In this document: positions 16,648-24,292 of the stretch, in pieces
Position numbering within the stretch: the first letter of the stretch is position 1
How the letters are laid out: the number at the start of each line of letters is the position of its first letter
Source of the DNA: Pseudochelatococcus lubricantis
Lineage (GTDB): Bacteria; Pseudomonadota; Alphaproteobacteria; Rhizobiales; Beijerinckiaceae
Direction: 5' to 3'
Length of the DNA: 64,000 bases
Assembly (NCBI RefSeq): GCF_011762225.1
Contig: NZ_JAASQI010000001.1
Span: forward strand, 1 to 64,000
The notes under the pieces: generated by a model
Database searches by the model: none
What the model saw: the letters and a program-made list of their open reading frames with translations, nothing else
Told to the model about the DNA's origin: nothing
Position numbers and translations under genes: made by a program

Positions 16648-17598
16648 TCACGCCGCCTGCCGTTCGTCGTCGGCCGCATCGACATCGGCGCCCGGCAAAA
16701 ACCCGAGCAGCCAGTCGGCCGCCTTGCTGGCTTGGGAAGCGGCGCGCACGATGGCCCGATTGTCCTCGCGCAGCACCTCGAGCCAGGAGCCGATATAATC
16801 GGCATGGCGGACGGTAGGCGTGATGCCGAGCGAGGCGCAGCAGAAGGCCGCGTTGATCTCGGCGACCAGCTCCTCGAAGGCGTATTTCTTCGAGCCGAAG
16901 GAACCCGAGAAATCGCGGTTCAGGCGCGAGGGGTGGCCTGTGGCGTGTCCCAGCTCGTGCAGGGCCGTCCTGTGCCAGTTGATCGGCTCGAAATACGCCT
17001 GCGGCGGCGGCACCTGCACATAGTCATGCGCCGGGACATAGAAAGCGCGGTCCCCGCCGATGCGGAAGTCGATGCCGGTGGCTCGGATCAGGGCCTCGAC
17101 CTGCGGCTCGATGAGGCCGGGCGGAGGCGGCGGAGCCACGATGCCGACATCCTCCGGCAGGCCGTCGCATTGCGTCGCGTTGAACACCGTGAATCGTTTG
17201 AGGAACGGGATCGCGGTAGCTTCCTCGCCGGCCTCGCGGGCGCGGCGCTTCTCGTCCTCTGGTGTGAAACGGTCGGCATAGACTACGGTGGTGCCGCGCT
17301 CACCCTTGCGGACATTGCCGCCGAGCGACAGCGCCTGGCGGAAGGTGAGCCAGCTCTGGCCGGGAAAGCCGTGCTGGATTACCGCGCCCCAGAGGATCAG
17401 CACATTGATCCCCGAATAATGCCGCCTGGTCGCAGCGTTCCTCGGCATGGCGAGGGGCGCCTTGACCGAGGCCGATCCCCAGGGCTGGACCCAGGGGAAG
17501 CGGCCTGCCTCCAGCTCGGCGATGATCTTGCTGGTGATGTCGTCGTATAGGCTCGCACGGTCGGAGCCGGCACGCCCGTTGCGGTCATTCCTGAACAT
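16648..17598 (-). CDS. ardC: ArdC-like antirestriction protein (DUF1738, zincin metallopeptidase)
   Basis: This 316-aa protein has the ArdC N-terminal single-strand-binding domain (about residues 14-140; DDITSKIIAELEAGRFPWVQ, GINVLILW, GERGTTVVYADRF). The C-terminal zincin-like domain has the metal site HELGHATGH near residue 213 and EELVAEINAAF downstream. ArdC of IncW plasmids protects incoming DNA from type I restriction early in conjugation, and this full-length copy should do the same for the element. It is transcribed from its own leader-bearing promoter. The IS1182 element lies directly upstream, beyond the leader, and may have separated it from an earlier partner. Confidence 0.85.
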   Translation of the reverse strand: MFRNDRNGRAGSDRASLYDDITSKIIAELEAGRFPWVQPWGSASVKAPLAMPRNAATRRHYSGINVLILWGAVIQHGFPGQSWLTFRQALSLGGNVRKGERGTTVVYADRFTPEDEKRRAREAGEEATAIPFLKRFTVFNATQCDGLPEDVGIVAPPPPPGLIEPQVEALIRATGIDFRIGGDRAFYVPAHDYVQVPPPQAYFEPINWHRTALHELGHATGHPSRLNRDFSGSFGSKKYAFEELVAEINAAFCCASLGITPTVRHADYIGSWLEVLREDNRAIVRAASQASKAADWLLGFLPGADVDAADDERQAA

Positions 17599-17680
17599 CG
17601 CGGTTCTCCGCGACGGGCGCCGGAGACCCTTCTCCAGCCCTCAACCCGTCACGGAAACCCCGTCCGCACTCTCACTCTAC
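17599..17680 (-). promoter_or_regulatory. Conserved structured 5' leader, copy A (ardC)
   Basis: On the minus strand: TAGAGTGAGAGTGCGG, then TCCGTGACGGG pairing perfectly with CCCGTCGCGGA (11 bp), then GAACCGCG and the ATG. The GGAG ribosome-binding site is half buried in the stem. The same order is seen upstream of the ParB-like and strawberry-notch genes. Confidence 0.6.
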
Positions 17681-17699
17681 TGGGGGCGTTGCGGGGCAG

Positions 17700-19240
17700 G
17701 CTGTGCAAAAACTCATTCGTCTAATCCGCCGCCACCAGCACAGCGACGCGCGTCTCACCCCGCTGGCGTCAGTCGCTCGACACCGAAGGCATTTACTGCA
17801 TGGAGGATGTTGAAGGCGACAATCGAGAGAGCCGCTTCGGCCTTTACCGCTCTGAGACCTCGCGTGAGGAACCTTCCGCCGCCGGACATCCGTTTAATCG
17901 TGCCGAAGGGGTGCTCTACAGTACATCGGCGGGTCACCATCAAGCTCGGATCCGCGTAGATTCTGGCCTCCATACGATCCAGCGCCGCCTGGTCGAACAA
18001 CCGATGGATGGTCCGTTGGGCGCCGGACGTGCATCGGCTCTTCAGCCGACAGTCTTTGCATGCGGACGTTCTATATCGGATCGCACGGTTGCGGGTATGT
18101 TTGCCGGATGGTCTCAACGTCTTGCCGGCGGGGCACCGGATTGTGTCGGTCCCCTCATCATACACGAACTGCGCTGGCCGGAAAAAATCGGTGCTCATGG
18201 CGCCGCGTTTGATCGGCGCCGCGACCTCAATATGGTCGCGCTCGCATTGCGCGACCGCCTGGGCGTTGGAGTAACCGCCGTCGGCCAGGACTTTGAGCTC
18301 GTTAACCTCAAGCACCTCCATCGTCGCCATCGACATTGGATGCAGGAGCTGGCTGTCGTTTGCCTCGTTGGTCACGTCGTGATGTATGATCAGGCCGCTA
18401 TCTACATCGACCACGCTTTGCATGTTGTAGCAGGGTGTCTTGGGAGAACGTCCATAGCCCATCGGCCGCGCGTCGGACTCGCCAAAGACCAAAGCCGTCT
18501 CGTCGCGATCCTTCAGGATGTCCTGCCGGCGCACGAGCCTGTCCTTGCGGCGCCCGAGGGTCTCGATCGCAGTGGTGAACGCCTCCCGATGTTTGGGCTG
18601 ATCGTCGAACCCCTGGGCCACTGCCTCATCTATGATGTCGAGCCGTTCAAGGTAGTAGGCGATCTCCTTTTCGGTGTGCGCAACGTCACGGGCCAGCCGG
18701 TCGGCGCCAGCGATGTTCTTTGGGCTCGCGACCGCGCGCATCTTCGTCCCGTCCAGCGCGACCAATCGACCGCTGATCAAGCCGGTTTCGCGGCAGAACT
18801 GGATGAATGCAGCGCTGGCGCCGACAATGGCTTCCGGATTGTCATGACGAAAGGAGGCGATCGTTCGGTAATCCGGGGCGAGCCGGCGCATTAGCCAAAG
18901 CGCTTCGAGGTCGCGGACACACGCTCGTTCCAATTGGCGTGAGGACCGTACCTGGTTGAGGTAGCCCCAGATGTACAGCCGGAGCATATCGCCTGGATGG
19001 TATCCAGGGCGGCCGGTGACCGCAGCGATAGCACGACCGAAGCCAAGCTCTGCCAAGTTCAAGCTGGTAACAAAAGCATCGACGACTCGGACCAATGCGT
19101 CCGGGGAAACATAGTCATCAACACAAGGAGGAAGCAGGCTGACCTGGTCTCGTGCGAGTCCCTCAATAAAACTCATGCACACCCCGGCGTGGAGGATGGG
19201 AAGATAATTGGATTCTACACTGACAGGTTCATGAGTAAAA
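17700..19240 (-). mobile_element. IS1182-family insertion sequence (ends not resolved)
   Basis: A single intact transposase gene lies between the ardC leader and the nitric-oxide genes. I could not find convincing terminal inverted repeats. Weakly similar ends are GCAAAAACTCAT near 17,705 and GCTTTTACTCAT (minus strand) near 19,235, so the limits are approximate. Confidence 0.55.
17755..19182 (-). CDS. IS1182-family transposase
   Basis: The 475-aa DDE transposase has the IS1182 N-terminal signature (LLPPCVDDYVSPDALVRVVD, YHPGDMLRLYIWGYLNQVRS, then RDLEALWLMRRLAPDYRTIA). The catalytic domain includes LVALDGTKMRAVASPK (first Asp), VLADGGYSNAQA (second Asp) and a C-terminal VEHPFGTIKRMSG (Glu). 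Its length is normal for the family and there is no frameshift, so it is probably active. ATG 19176 (MSFIEGL) is an alternative start. It is read away from the cargo genes. Confidence 0.9.
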   Translation of the reverse strand: MCMSFIEGLARDQVSLLPPCVDDYVSPDALVRVVDAFVTSLNLAELGFGRAIAAVTGRPGYHPGDMLRLYIWGYLNQVRSSRQLERACVRDLEALWLMRRLAPDYRTIASFRHDNPEAIVGASAAFIQFCRETGLISGRLVALDGTKMRAVASPKNIAGADRLARDVAHTEKEIAYYLERLDIIDEAVAQGFDDQPKHREAFTTAIETLGRRKDRLVRRQDILKDRDETALVFGESDARPMGYGRSPKTPCYNMQSVVDVDSGLIIHHDVTNEANDSQLLHPMSMATMEVLEVNELKVLADGGYSNAQAVAQCERDHIEVAAPIKRGAMSTDFFRPAQFVYDEGTDTIRCPAGKTLRPSGKHTRNRAIRYRTSACKDCRLKSRCTSGAQRTIHRLFDQAALDRMEARIYADPSLMVTRRCTVEHPFGTIKRMSGGGRFLTRGLRAVKAEAALSIVAFNILHAVNAFGVERLTPAG

Positions 19241-19342
19241 GCTTGTTCTTGGCTTTGAACATCTGCGCTAGGTGGCGTAATAACTCATTACAGATGTTGC
19301 GGGCTTCCGAGAAGGATGAGGTCAGAATCGCCGGGTTCTCCG

Positions 19343-19792
19343 TTACGTCGAAGCAGTGGCCGCTTGCGCATCGAGCTGCCACCCGTAGCTTTTGGAATCC
19401 GGTACGAGATCGGCGATGGTGAACTGATCGAGGTGTCGCGCGAAAGCTTCCAGCGCGCCTGCCAAGGCATGGCGCAAGCCGCATGCGGGCGTCACGACGC
19501 AGCTGTTGGTCGCCGCGTCGAAGCATTCCACGAAGGTCCCGGTGTCTTCCATGGCGCGCATGATCGAACCGACGTTCAGGGCATTGGCGGGCCGCGCCAG
19601 CTTGAGGCCGCCGCTCCGACCGCGCACGCCCTCGACAAATCCTTCCGCAGCCAGTCGCTGCGCCACCTTCATCAGATGGTTCTTCGAGATGCCATAAGCG
19701 TGTGCGATCTCGGCGATCGAATGATGGCCGTCCTTCACGGCCAGGAACATCAGTGTGCGAAGGGCATAGTCGGTCTGGACGGACAATCTCAT
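19343..19792 (-). CDS. nsrR: NsrR-like Rrf2-family nitric oxide-sensing repressor
   Basis: The 149-aa protein has an Rrf2 winged helix (MRLSVQTDYALRTLMFLAVK, then YGISKNHLMKVAQRL, then GRSGGLKLARPAN). Three Cys residues at about 89, 97 and 103 (FVECFDAATNSC and TPACGL) are spaced as in the NsrR [Fe-S] cluster-binding loop. NsrR loses DNA binding when nitric oxide attacks the cluster. It is transcribed divergently from the haemoglobin/NO reductase operon, which it is expected to repress. The length is typical and nothing is missing. Confidence 0.85.
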   Translation of the reverse strand: MRLSVQTDYALRTLMFLAVKDGHHSIAEIAHAYGISKNHLMKVAQRLAAEGFVEGVRGRSGGLKLARPANALNVGSIMRAMEDTGTFVECFDAATNSCVVTPACGLRHALAGALEAFARHLDQFTIADLVPDSKSYGWQLDAQAATAST

Positions 19793-19794
19793 AA

Positions 19795-19859
19795 AAGATG
19801 GATATCATATATTGGTTTTATCCGCCAACGCGCGTAAACCATGCATAGGAATACATCTT
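19795..19859. promoter_or_regulatory. Divergent promoter region with NsrR-like half-sites
   Basis: Two half-sites with the AAGATG(N)AT pattern of NsrR boxes face each other: AAGATGGAT at 19795 and, on the minus strand, AAGATGTATT from 19859. They flank the region between nsrR and the haemoglobin gene, which is AT-rich unlike its surroundings. Direct binding is inferred. Confidence 0.45.
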
Positions 19860-19878
19860 AATCGAGTCGAGGCAGGCA

Positions 19879-20331
19879 ATGACGTCGAACCATGCCGAGC
19901 AGGCGCGGGCGCGCAAGATGGCGGACGCGCTCGCCTGCGGAATCGATGATGCTTTCATCTCGCAACTCGTGGAGCGGTTCTACAGCACCGTCCGCCAGGA
20001 CGACATGCTCGGCCCGATCTTTGCGGAACGGATCGGCGACTGGCCGCATCATCTGGCGCGGATGAAGGATTTCTGGGCCTCGATCATGCTCGAATCCGGG
20101 CGCTTCAGCGGCAATCCGATGCGCAAGCACATCGCGATCGGCGGGCTCGATGAGGCGCATTTCGCGCGCTGGCAGTCGCTCTGGAACCAGACGCTTGACC
20201 GGATCGCGCCGAACGCCGCGGTCGCGGATCGGTTTCGCGAAGCGGCACTGCGCATTGGCGAGAGCTTGCTGACCGGCATCAAGATCGACCGCGGCGGCCT
20301 GGCGGCCATTTCCGCGAGGGCCTCGTCATGA
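19879..20331 (+). CDS. Group III truncated haemoglobin
   Basis: The 150-aa protein matches group III truncated globins: ISQLVERFYSTVRQDDMLGP, IGDWPHHLARMKDFWASIML, SGNPMRKHIAI (proximal His) and DEAHFARWQSLWNQTLD. It binds haem and probably nitric oxide or oxygen, feeding NO dioxygenation or delivery. The next gene starts within its stop codon (ATGA at 20328), so it is the first cistron of a coupled NO-response operon opposite nsrR. All helical landmarks of the family are present. Confidence 0.88.
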   Translation: MTSNHAEQARARKMADALACGIDDAFISQLVERFYSTVRQDDMLGPIFAERIGDWPHHLARMKDFWASIMLESGRFSGNPMRKHIAIGGLDEAHFARWQSLWNQTLDRIAPNAAVADRFREAALRIGESLLTGIKIDRGGLAAISARASS

Positions 20332-20621
20332 CGCCCGCCCCCTATGGCGCCTCGCCGATCTTCGATGAGCAAAGCCTGCCTGATGCCCTACGCAACGATC
20401 ATCGCACCAAGGCGGGCACCTGGGGATTGCTGCGGGTGCTGGACGGCGAAGTGCGGCTCATTTTCGTCGATCCGCCGAGCGAGCAGCTTGTGACGCCCGA
20501 CAGGCCCGCGATCATCCCGCCGCAAGCAACCCATCATGTCGTTCCGCTCGGCCCCATGACGATGCAGGTCGAGTTCTACCGGGAACGCCCGTTCCTTGGC
20601 GAAGACGCCGGCCGTGGATGA
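20328..20621 (+). CDS. DUF1971 (TehB-like cupin) protein
   Basis: The 97-aa protein contains the DUF1971 motifs LPDALRNDHRTKAGTWGLLR, VLDGEVRLIFVDPP, PAIIPPQATHHVVP and MQVEFYRERPF. It is a small cupin-like fold with a conserved His pair that may bind metal or a small molecule. The domain is also fused to TehB tellurite methyltransferases, but in NO operons of Proteobacteria it commonly accompanies NnrS and NorB genes. Start and stop overlap both neighbours. Its specific role in nitrosative stress is unknown. Confidence 0.8.
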   Translation: MTPAPYGASPIFDEQSLPDALRNDHRTKAGTWGLLRVLDGEVRLIFVDPPSEQLVTPDRPAIIPPQATHHVVPLGPMTMQVEFYRERPFLGEDAGRG

Positions 20622-21078
20622 CTTCGCCCTTGCTCGCGCGGTGCATGTCATCGCGGTCCTGTTCTGGATAGGCGGCGTCGGCTTCGTCACCCGGGTGCTG
20701 ATGCCGACGCTGAGGACAACGGAACTGCCTCAGGACCGCCTGCGCCGTTTTCAGCAGATGGAGGCGCGCTTTGCCTGGCAGGCGCGCCTGTGGGTGTTGC
20801 TTGCCGGCGCAAGCGGCCTGTGGCTGGTGGCGCGCGCCGATTTGTGGAGCCGCTTCCTCGACGCCCGGTTCTGGTGGATGCACCTGATGGTCGCACTCTG
20901 GACCGTGTTTGCGCTGATGTTGTTCGTGATCGAGCCGTTGCATCTTCATCGCCGCCTCGCCAATACACAGTCACCAGAGGCGGATTTCGCTCGAATGATA
21001 CGGCTGCATCAGTTATTACTTGTTGTCAGCGTCATAACAATTTTCGGCGCGGTAGGCGGCAGCCACGGACTGTTCTGA
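20614..21078 (+). CDS. Four-helix membrane protein of the NO-response operon
   Basis: About 154 aa with four membrane segments: ARAVHVIAVLFWIGGVGFVT, LWVLLAGASGLWLV, WWMHLMVALWTVFALML and LHQLLLVVSVITIFGAV. His residues near the membrane ends resemble the CopD-like or cytochrome b-type membrane proteins that accompany quinol NO reductases. I favour GTG 20614 (reading MDDFALARAVH), which overlaps the DUF1971 stop; TTG 20596 is the alternative. Haem binding and electron transfer are possible but not shown. Confidence 0.7.
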   Translation: MDDFALARAVHVIAVLFWIGGVGFVTRVLMPTLRTTELPQDRLRRFQQMEARFAWQARLWVLLAGASGLWLVARADLWSRFLDARFWWMHLMVALWTVFALMLFVIEPLHLHRRLANTQSPEADFARMIRLHQLLLVVSVITIFGAVGGSHGLF

Positions 21079-21096
21079 CCGGAGGGGGTTTGGGGT

Positions 21097-23400
21097 ATGA
21101 AGAGCTATCAAACGACATTCAGCATCAATCGGCTCTGGATCATCCTGTCGGTCGGCATGGTGGTCATGTTCGGCATCCTGCTGCTGCTCGGTCAGCAGAT
21201 CTACCAGCAGGCGCCGCCCATTCCCGAAGCGGTGAAATCGGCCTCAGGCGAAACCTTGTTCACGCGCTCCGACATCGAGGCCGGGCAGAATATCTGGCAG
21301 TCGATCGGCGGCATGCAACAGGGCTCGATCTGGGGCCATGGCAGCTATCTGGCGCCCGACTGGAGCGCCGATTGGCTGCACCGGGAGGCGGAGGCATTGC
21401 TCGCCCTATCGACTTCGCCGGTACCTGAGGGGGTATCCGCGACGCAAGCGGAGGCGATGCGAAAGGCCGCGCTGCAGGAGGAAATGCGCAGGAACACCTA
21501 TGACCCCGCATCCGGCGTCATAACGGTCAGCGACGCGCGCGCGCGCGCGATCAGGCAGGTGCAGCAGCACTTCGTCAGCCTGTACGATGGCGGCGACCCC
21601 GCCTCGCTCCAGCTCCGCCGCGACTATGCCTTTCCGGTCTATGGCGAGCTGTCGGAAGCGGAAGCCCGGCAGCTTGCCGCCTTTTATTTCTGGACGGCAT
21701 GGGGCGCGACCACGAACCGTCCGGGCCAGACCATTACCTATACCAGCAACTGGCCGCACGAACCCCTGGTGGGCAACAGCCCGACCACCGGTACATTGTT
21801 GTGGAGCCTTGCGTCTGTCATCCTGCTGCTTGCCGCAGCCGGGGCGCTGATCGCTTATTATGCCAAGCAGTTTGACGTCTGGCGCGGCGACATCCTGCCC
21901 GAGGATGGCATGGCGACCTCCGACCTACTGGGGCAGGCGGTCATCACGCCGTCGATGCGGGCCACGGCGAAATATTTCTGGGTCGTCTGCGCGCTCTTCG
22001 TGACGCAGGTGCTGCTCGGCATCGTCACCGCCCATTATGCGGTCGAGGGGCAAGGGCTCTACGGCCTGCCCTTCGCCGAATATCTTCCCTACACGATCAC
22101 CCGCACATGGCACACGCAGCTCGCGGTGCTGTGGATCGCCACGGCGTGGCTGGCGACCGGGCTCTATGTCGCGCCGATGCTCGGGGGACGCGACCCCAAA
22201 TTCCAGCGGCTCGGCGTCAACTTTCTGTTCGTCAGCCTTCTGGTCATCGTCATCGGCTCGTTCGCCGGGCAATGGGCGGCGGTCCATCGCTTCTTCACCA
22301 ACCTGACGGCGAATTTCTGGTTCGGGCACCAGGGCTATGAGTATGTCGACCTAGGCCGTTTCTGGCAGATCTACCTCCTGATCGGCCTGTTCCTGTGGGT
22401 GGCATTGGTGGTGCGCGCACTCCGGCCCGTGCTGCGCCGGGAGGGCGGCAAGTCTCTCATCTATCTCGTGCTGGTGTCGGCGCTCGCCATCGGGCTGCTG
22501 TATGGCGCCGGGCTGATGTGGGGCCAGCATACGAACATCGCCATCATGGAATATTGGCGCTGGTGGGTTGTGCACCTGTGGGTGGAAGGCATTTTCGAGG
22601 TCTTCGCGACCGCCATCATCTCGCTGCTGTTCGTGCAGATGGGGATCCTGCGAACCTCCACCGCCACCGTGATGGTGCTGTTCGCGACGATCATCTTCCT
22701 GTTCGGCGGGGTGCTCGGGACCTTCCATCACCTGTATTTCAGTGGGACGCCGACGTCGGTGATTGCGGTCGGCGCGATGATCTCGGCGCTGGAAGTGGTG
22801 CCGTTGCTGGTGGTCGGCTTCGAGGCCTATACGCGCCACAAGGTCGAGCATGAGGCCGAGTGGGAACGAATCTACCACTGGCCGTTCATGTTTTTCGCCG
22901 CCGTCCTGTTCTGGAATCTGGTCGGCGCCGGGCTGTTCGGCTTCCTCATCAACCCGCCGATCGCGCTCTATTATATGCAGGGGCTGAACACGACGGCCAA
23001 CCATGGCCACGCCGCGCTGTTCGGCGTCTATGGCATGCTCGGCCTTGGCCTGACGCTCTATTGCATGCGTGGACTGACCGACGTCACGCGGTGGAACCAG
23101 AAATGGATCAGGATTTCCTTCTGGTCGCTCAATATCGGCCTTGGCATGATGACGTTCCTGTCGCTGCTCCCGCAGGGCATCCTGCAGACCTACGCCAGCA
23201 TCGAGCACGGCTATGCCTATGCGCGCTCGGCGGAGTTTATCCATAGCCCGATCATGCAGGCGCTGGTCTGGGCAAGGGTGCCCGGCGACATCGTGTTCGC
23301 ATTCGGTGTCTTTGCGTTCGCATGGTTCATGGTTCAGGCGTTCATGCACGGCAGGAAGCCGACTCCAGAAACGGCGGCCATTCCAAAGCCGGCGCTTTAG
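21097..23400 (+). CDS. norZ: Quinol-dependent nitric oxide reductase (qNor, NorZ/NorB)
   Basis: This 767-aa integral membrane haem-copper-type oxidase has the qNor layout. An N-terminal helix and a periplasmic cytochrome c-like domain without haem ligands (residues 30-225) are fused to a 12-helix catalytic core. Conserved His ligands are seen in TWHTQLAVLW, WWVVHLWVEGIFEV, GTFHHLYFSG and ANHGHAALFGVYG, covering low-spin haem b, haem b3 and FeB, with the non-haem-site Glu in WVEG. It takes electrons from quinol and reduces two NO to N2O. No nitrite or nitrous oxide reductase accompanies it, so detoxification is more likely than denitrification. It ends the operon. Confidence 0.92.
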   Translation: MKSYQTTFSINRLWIILSVGMVVMFGILLLLGQQIYQQAPPIPEAVKSASGETLFTRSDIEAGQNIWQSIGGMQQGSIWGHGSYLAPDWSADWLHREAEALLALSTSPVPEGVSATQAEAMRKAALQEEMRRNTYDPASGVITVSDARARAIRQVQQHFVSLYDGGDPASLQLRRDYAFPVYGELSEAEARQLAAFYFWTAWGATTNRPGQTITYTSNWPHEPLVGNSPTTGTLLWSLASVILLLAAAGALIAYYAKQFDVWRGDILPEDGMATSDLLGQAVITPSMRATAKYFWVVCALFVTQVLLGIVTAHYAVEGQGLYGLPFAEYLPYTITRTWHTQLAVLWIATAWLATGLYVAPMLGGRDPKFQRLGVNFLFVSLLVIVIGSFAGQWAAVHRFFTNLTANFWFGHQGYEYVDLGRFWQIYLLIGLFLWVALVVRALRPVLRREGGKSLIYLVLVSALAIGLLYGAGLMWGQHTNIAIMEYWRWWVVHLWVEGIFEVFATAIISLLFVQMGILRTSTATVMVLFATIIFLFGGVLGTFHHLYFSGTPTSVIAVGAMISALEVVPLLVVGFEAYTRHKVEHEAEWERIYHWPFMFFAAVLFWNLVGAGLFGFLINPPIALYYMQGLNTTANHGHAALFGVYGMLGLGLTLYCMRGLTDVTRWNQKWIRISFWSLNIGLGMMTFLSLLPQGILQTYASIEHGYAYARSAEFIHSPIMQALVWARVPGDIVFAFGVFAFAWFMVQAFMHGRKPTPETAAIPKPAL

Positions 23401-23658
23401 ATCCGCCACTCCGCTTCCCGGCTGTACCCCGGTTTTCAACGGACGGCCGGCTAATTTCGGGCGTTGGTCGCTCCCGGCCAACACCATTTGTCCGTGAAAC
23501 GGCTTCAGGATCGCCGGACAGGCTTGCCTGATCCGTGGGTTTTAGCACACCCTGGGGGCTCTCCCCGCACAAGGGGTGGGCCGAGACCCTGGCTCGGCCG
23601 CAGGGGAAGGCTTTCCCCCTTATCCCGCCCTGTCCCTTCAGAAGGGCTTCCTTGAAAA

Positions 23659-23688
23659 CTGTCAGAAAACTGCGTATATTTCTGACAG
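23659..23688. promoter_or_regulatory. Operator-like perfect dyad before the AbiE genes
   Basis: CTGTCAGAAA and TTTCTGACAG form a perfect 10-bp inverted repeat with a 10-bp spacer (ACTGCGTATA), ending 10 bp before the AbiEi ATG. AbiEi-type antitoxins bind inverted repeats in their own promoters, so this is the likely autoregulatory site. It also overlaps the ribosome-binding GGAGAAAG. The 258 bp between norZ and this site hold nothing else I can identify. Confidence 0.65.
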
Positions 23689-23698
23689 GAGAAAGACC

Positions 23699-24292
23699 AT
23701 GACTCGGCTGACCGAACAGATTCTGACGCATACGGCGGGCTTGCCCGAAGGGGCGCCCGTGTCTGCCAAGGGCTTGCTTCACCTCGGAAATCGCGCTGCG
23801 GTGGATCAAGCGTTGTCGCGCCTGACCGAGCGCGGGCAGCTCATCCGTGCCGGCCGCGGCGTTTATCTTCGCCCCATCACCAGCCGGTTTGGTACGCGCA
23901 CACCTTCGGTCGAACAGGCAGTCGAGGCTCTCGCGACCCAACGGGGGGAAACTATCGTCTCGAACGGCGCCGCCGCGGCGAACGCCCTTGGGCTGACGAC
24001 GCAAGTGCCGGTTCGGTCGGTCTATCTGACCTCCGGGCGCAGCCGAAAGATGCACCTTGGCAAGCAGGTCGTGGAATTGCGGCATGCCCCGCGCTGGCAA
24101 TTGGCCTTGGCCAATCGGCCGGCAGGGGAGGCGGTCCGGGCGCTTGCCTGGCTCGGCCCGGAGAAAGCGGAAACAGCGCTCAAGACATTGAAGCGGAGGA
24201 TGCCGCCTGGTGCGTTCGGCGAGTTGGTCGCCGCAGCGCCACAGCTTCCGACGTGGCTCGCGCAGAGCGTCGGAAAGGCGGCTTATGCCTGA
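23699..24292 (+). CDS. abiEi: AbiEi-family antitoxin / transcriptional repressor
   Basis: The 197-aa protein has an N-terminal winged helix (LTEQILTHTAGLPEGAPVSA, KGLLHLGNRAAVDQALSRLT, RGQLIRAGRGVYLR) and a C-terminal AbiEi domain (VEQAVEALATQRGETIVSNG, AAANALGLTTQVPVRSVYLT). This is the type IV antitoxin that represses its operon and neutralises AbiEii. ATG 23699 has GGAGAAAG just upstream; a longer in-frame start at 23576 is unlikely because it would span the operator. Its stop overlaps the toxin start by 8 nt. Confidence 0.85.
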   Translation: MTRLTEQILTHTAGLPEGAPVSAKGLLHLGNRAAVDQALSRLTERGQLIRAGRGVYLRPITSRFGTRTPSVEQAVEALATQRGETIVSNGAAAANALGLTTQVPVRSVYLTSGRSRKMHLGKQVVELRHAPRWQLALANRPAGEAVRALAWLGPEKAETALKTLKRRMPPGAFGELVAAAPQLPTWLAQSVGKAAYA

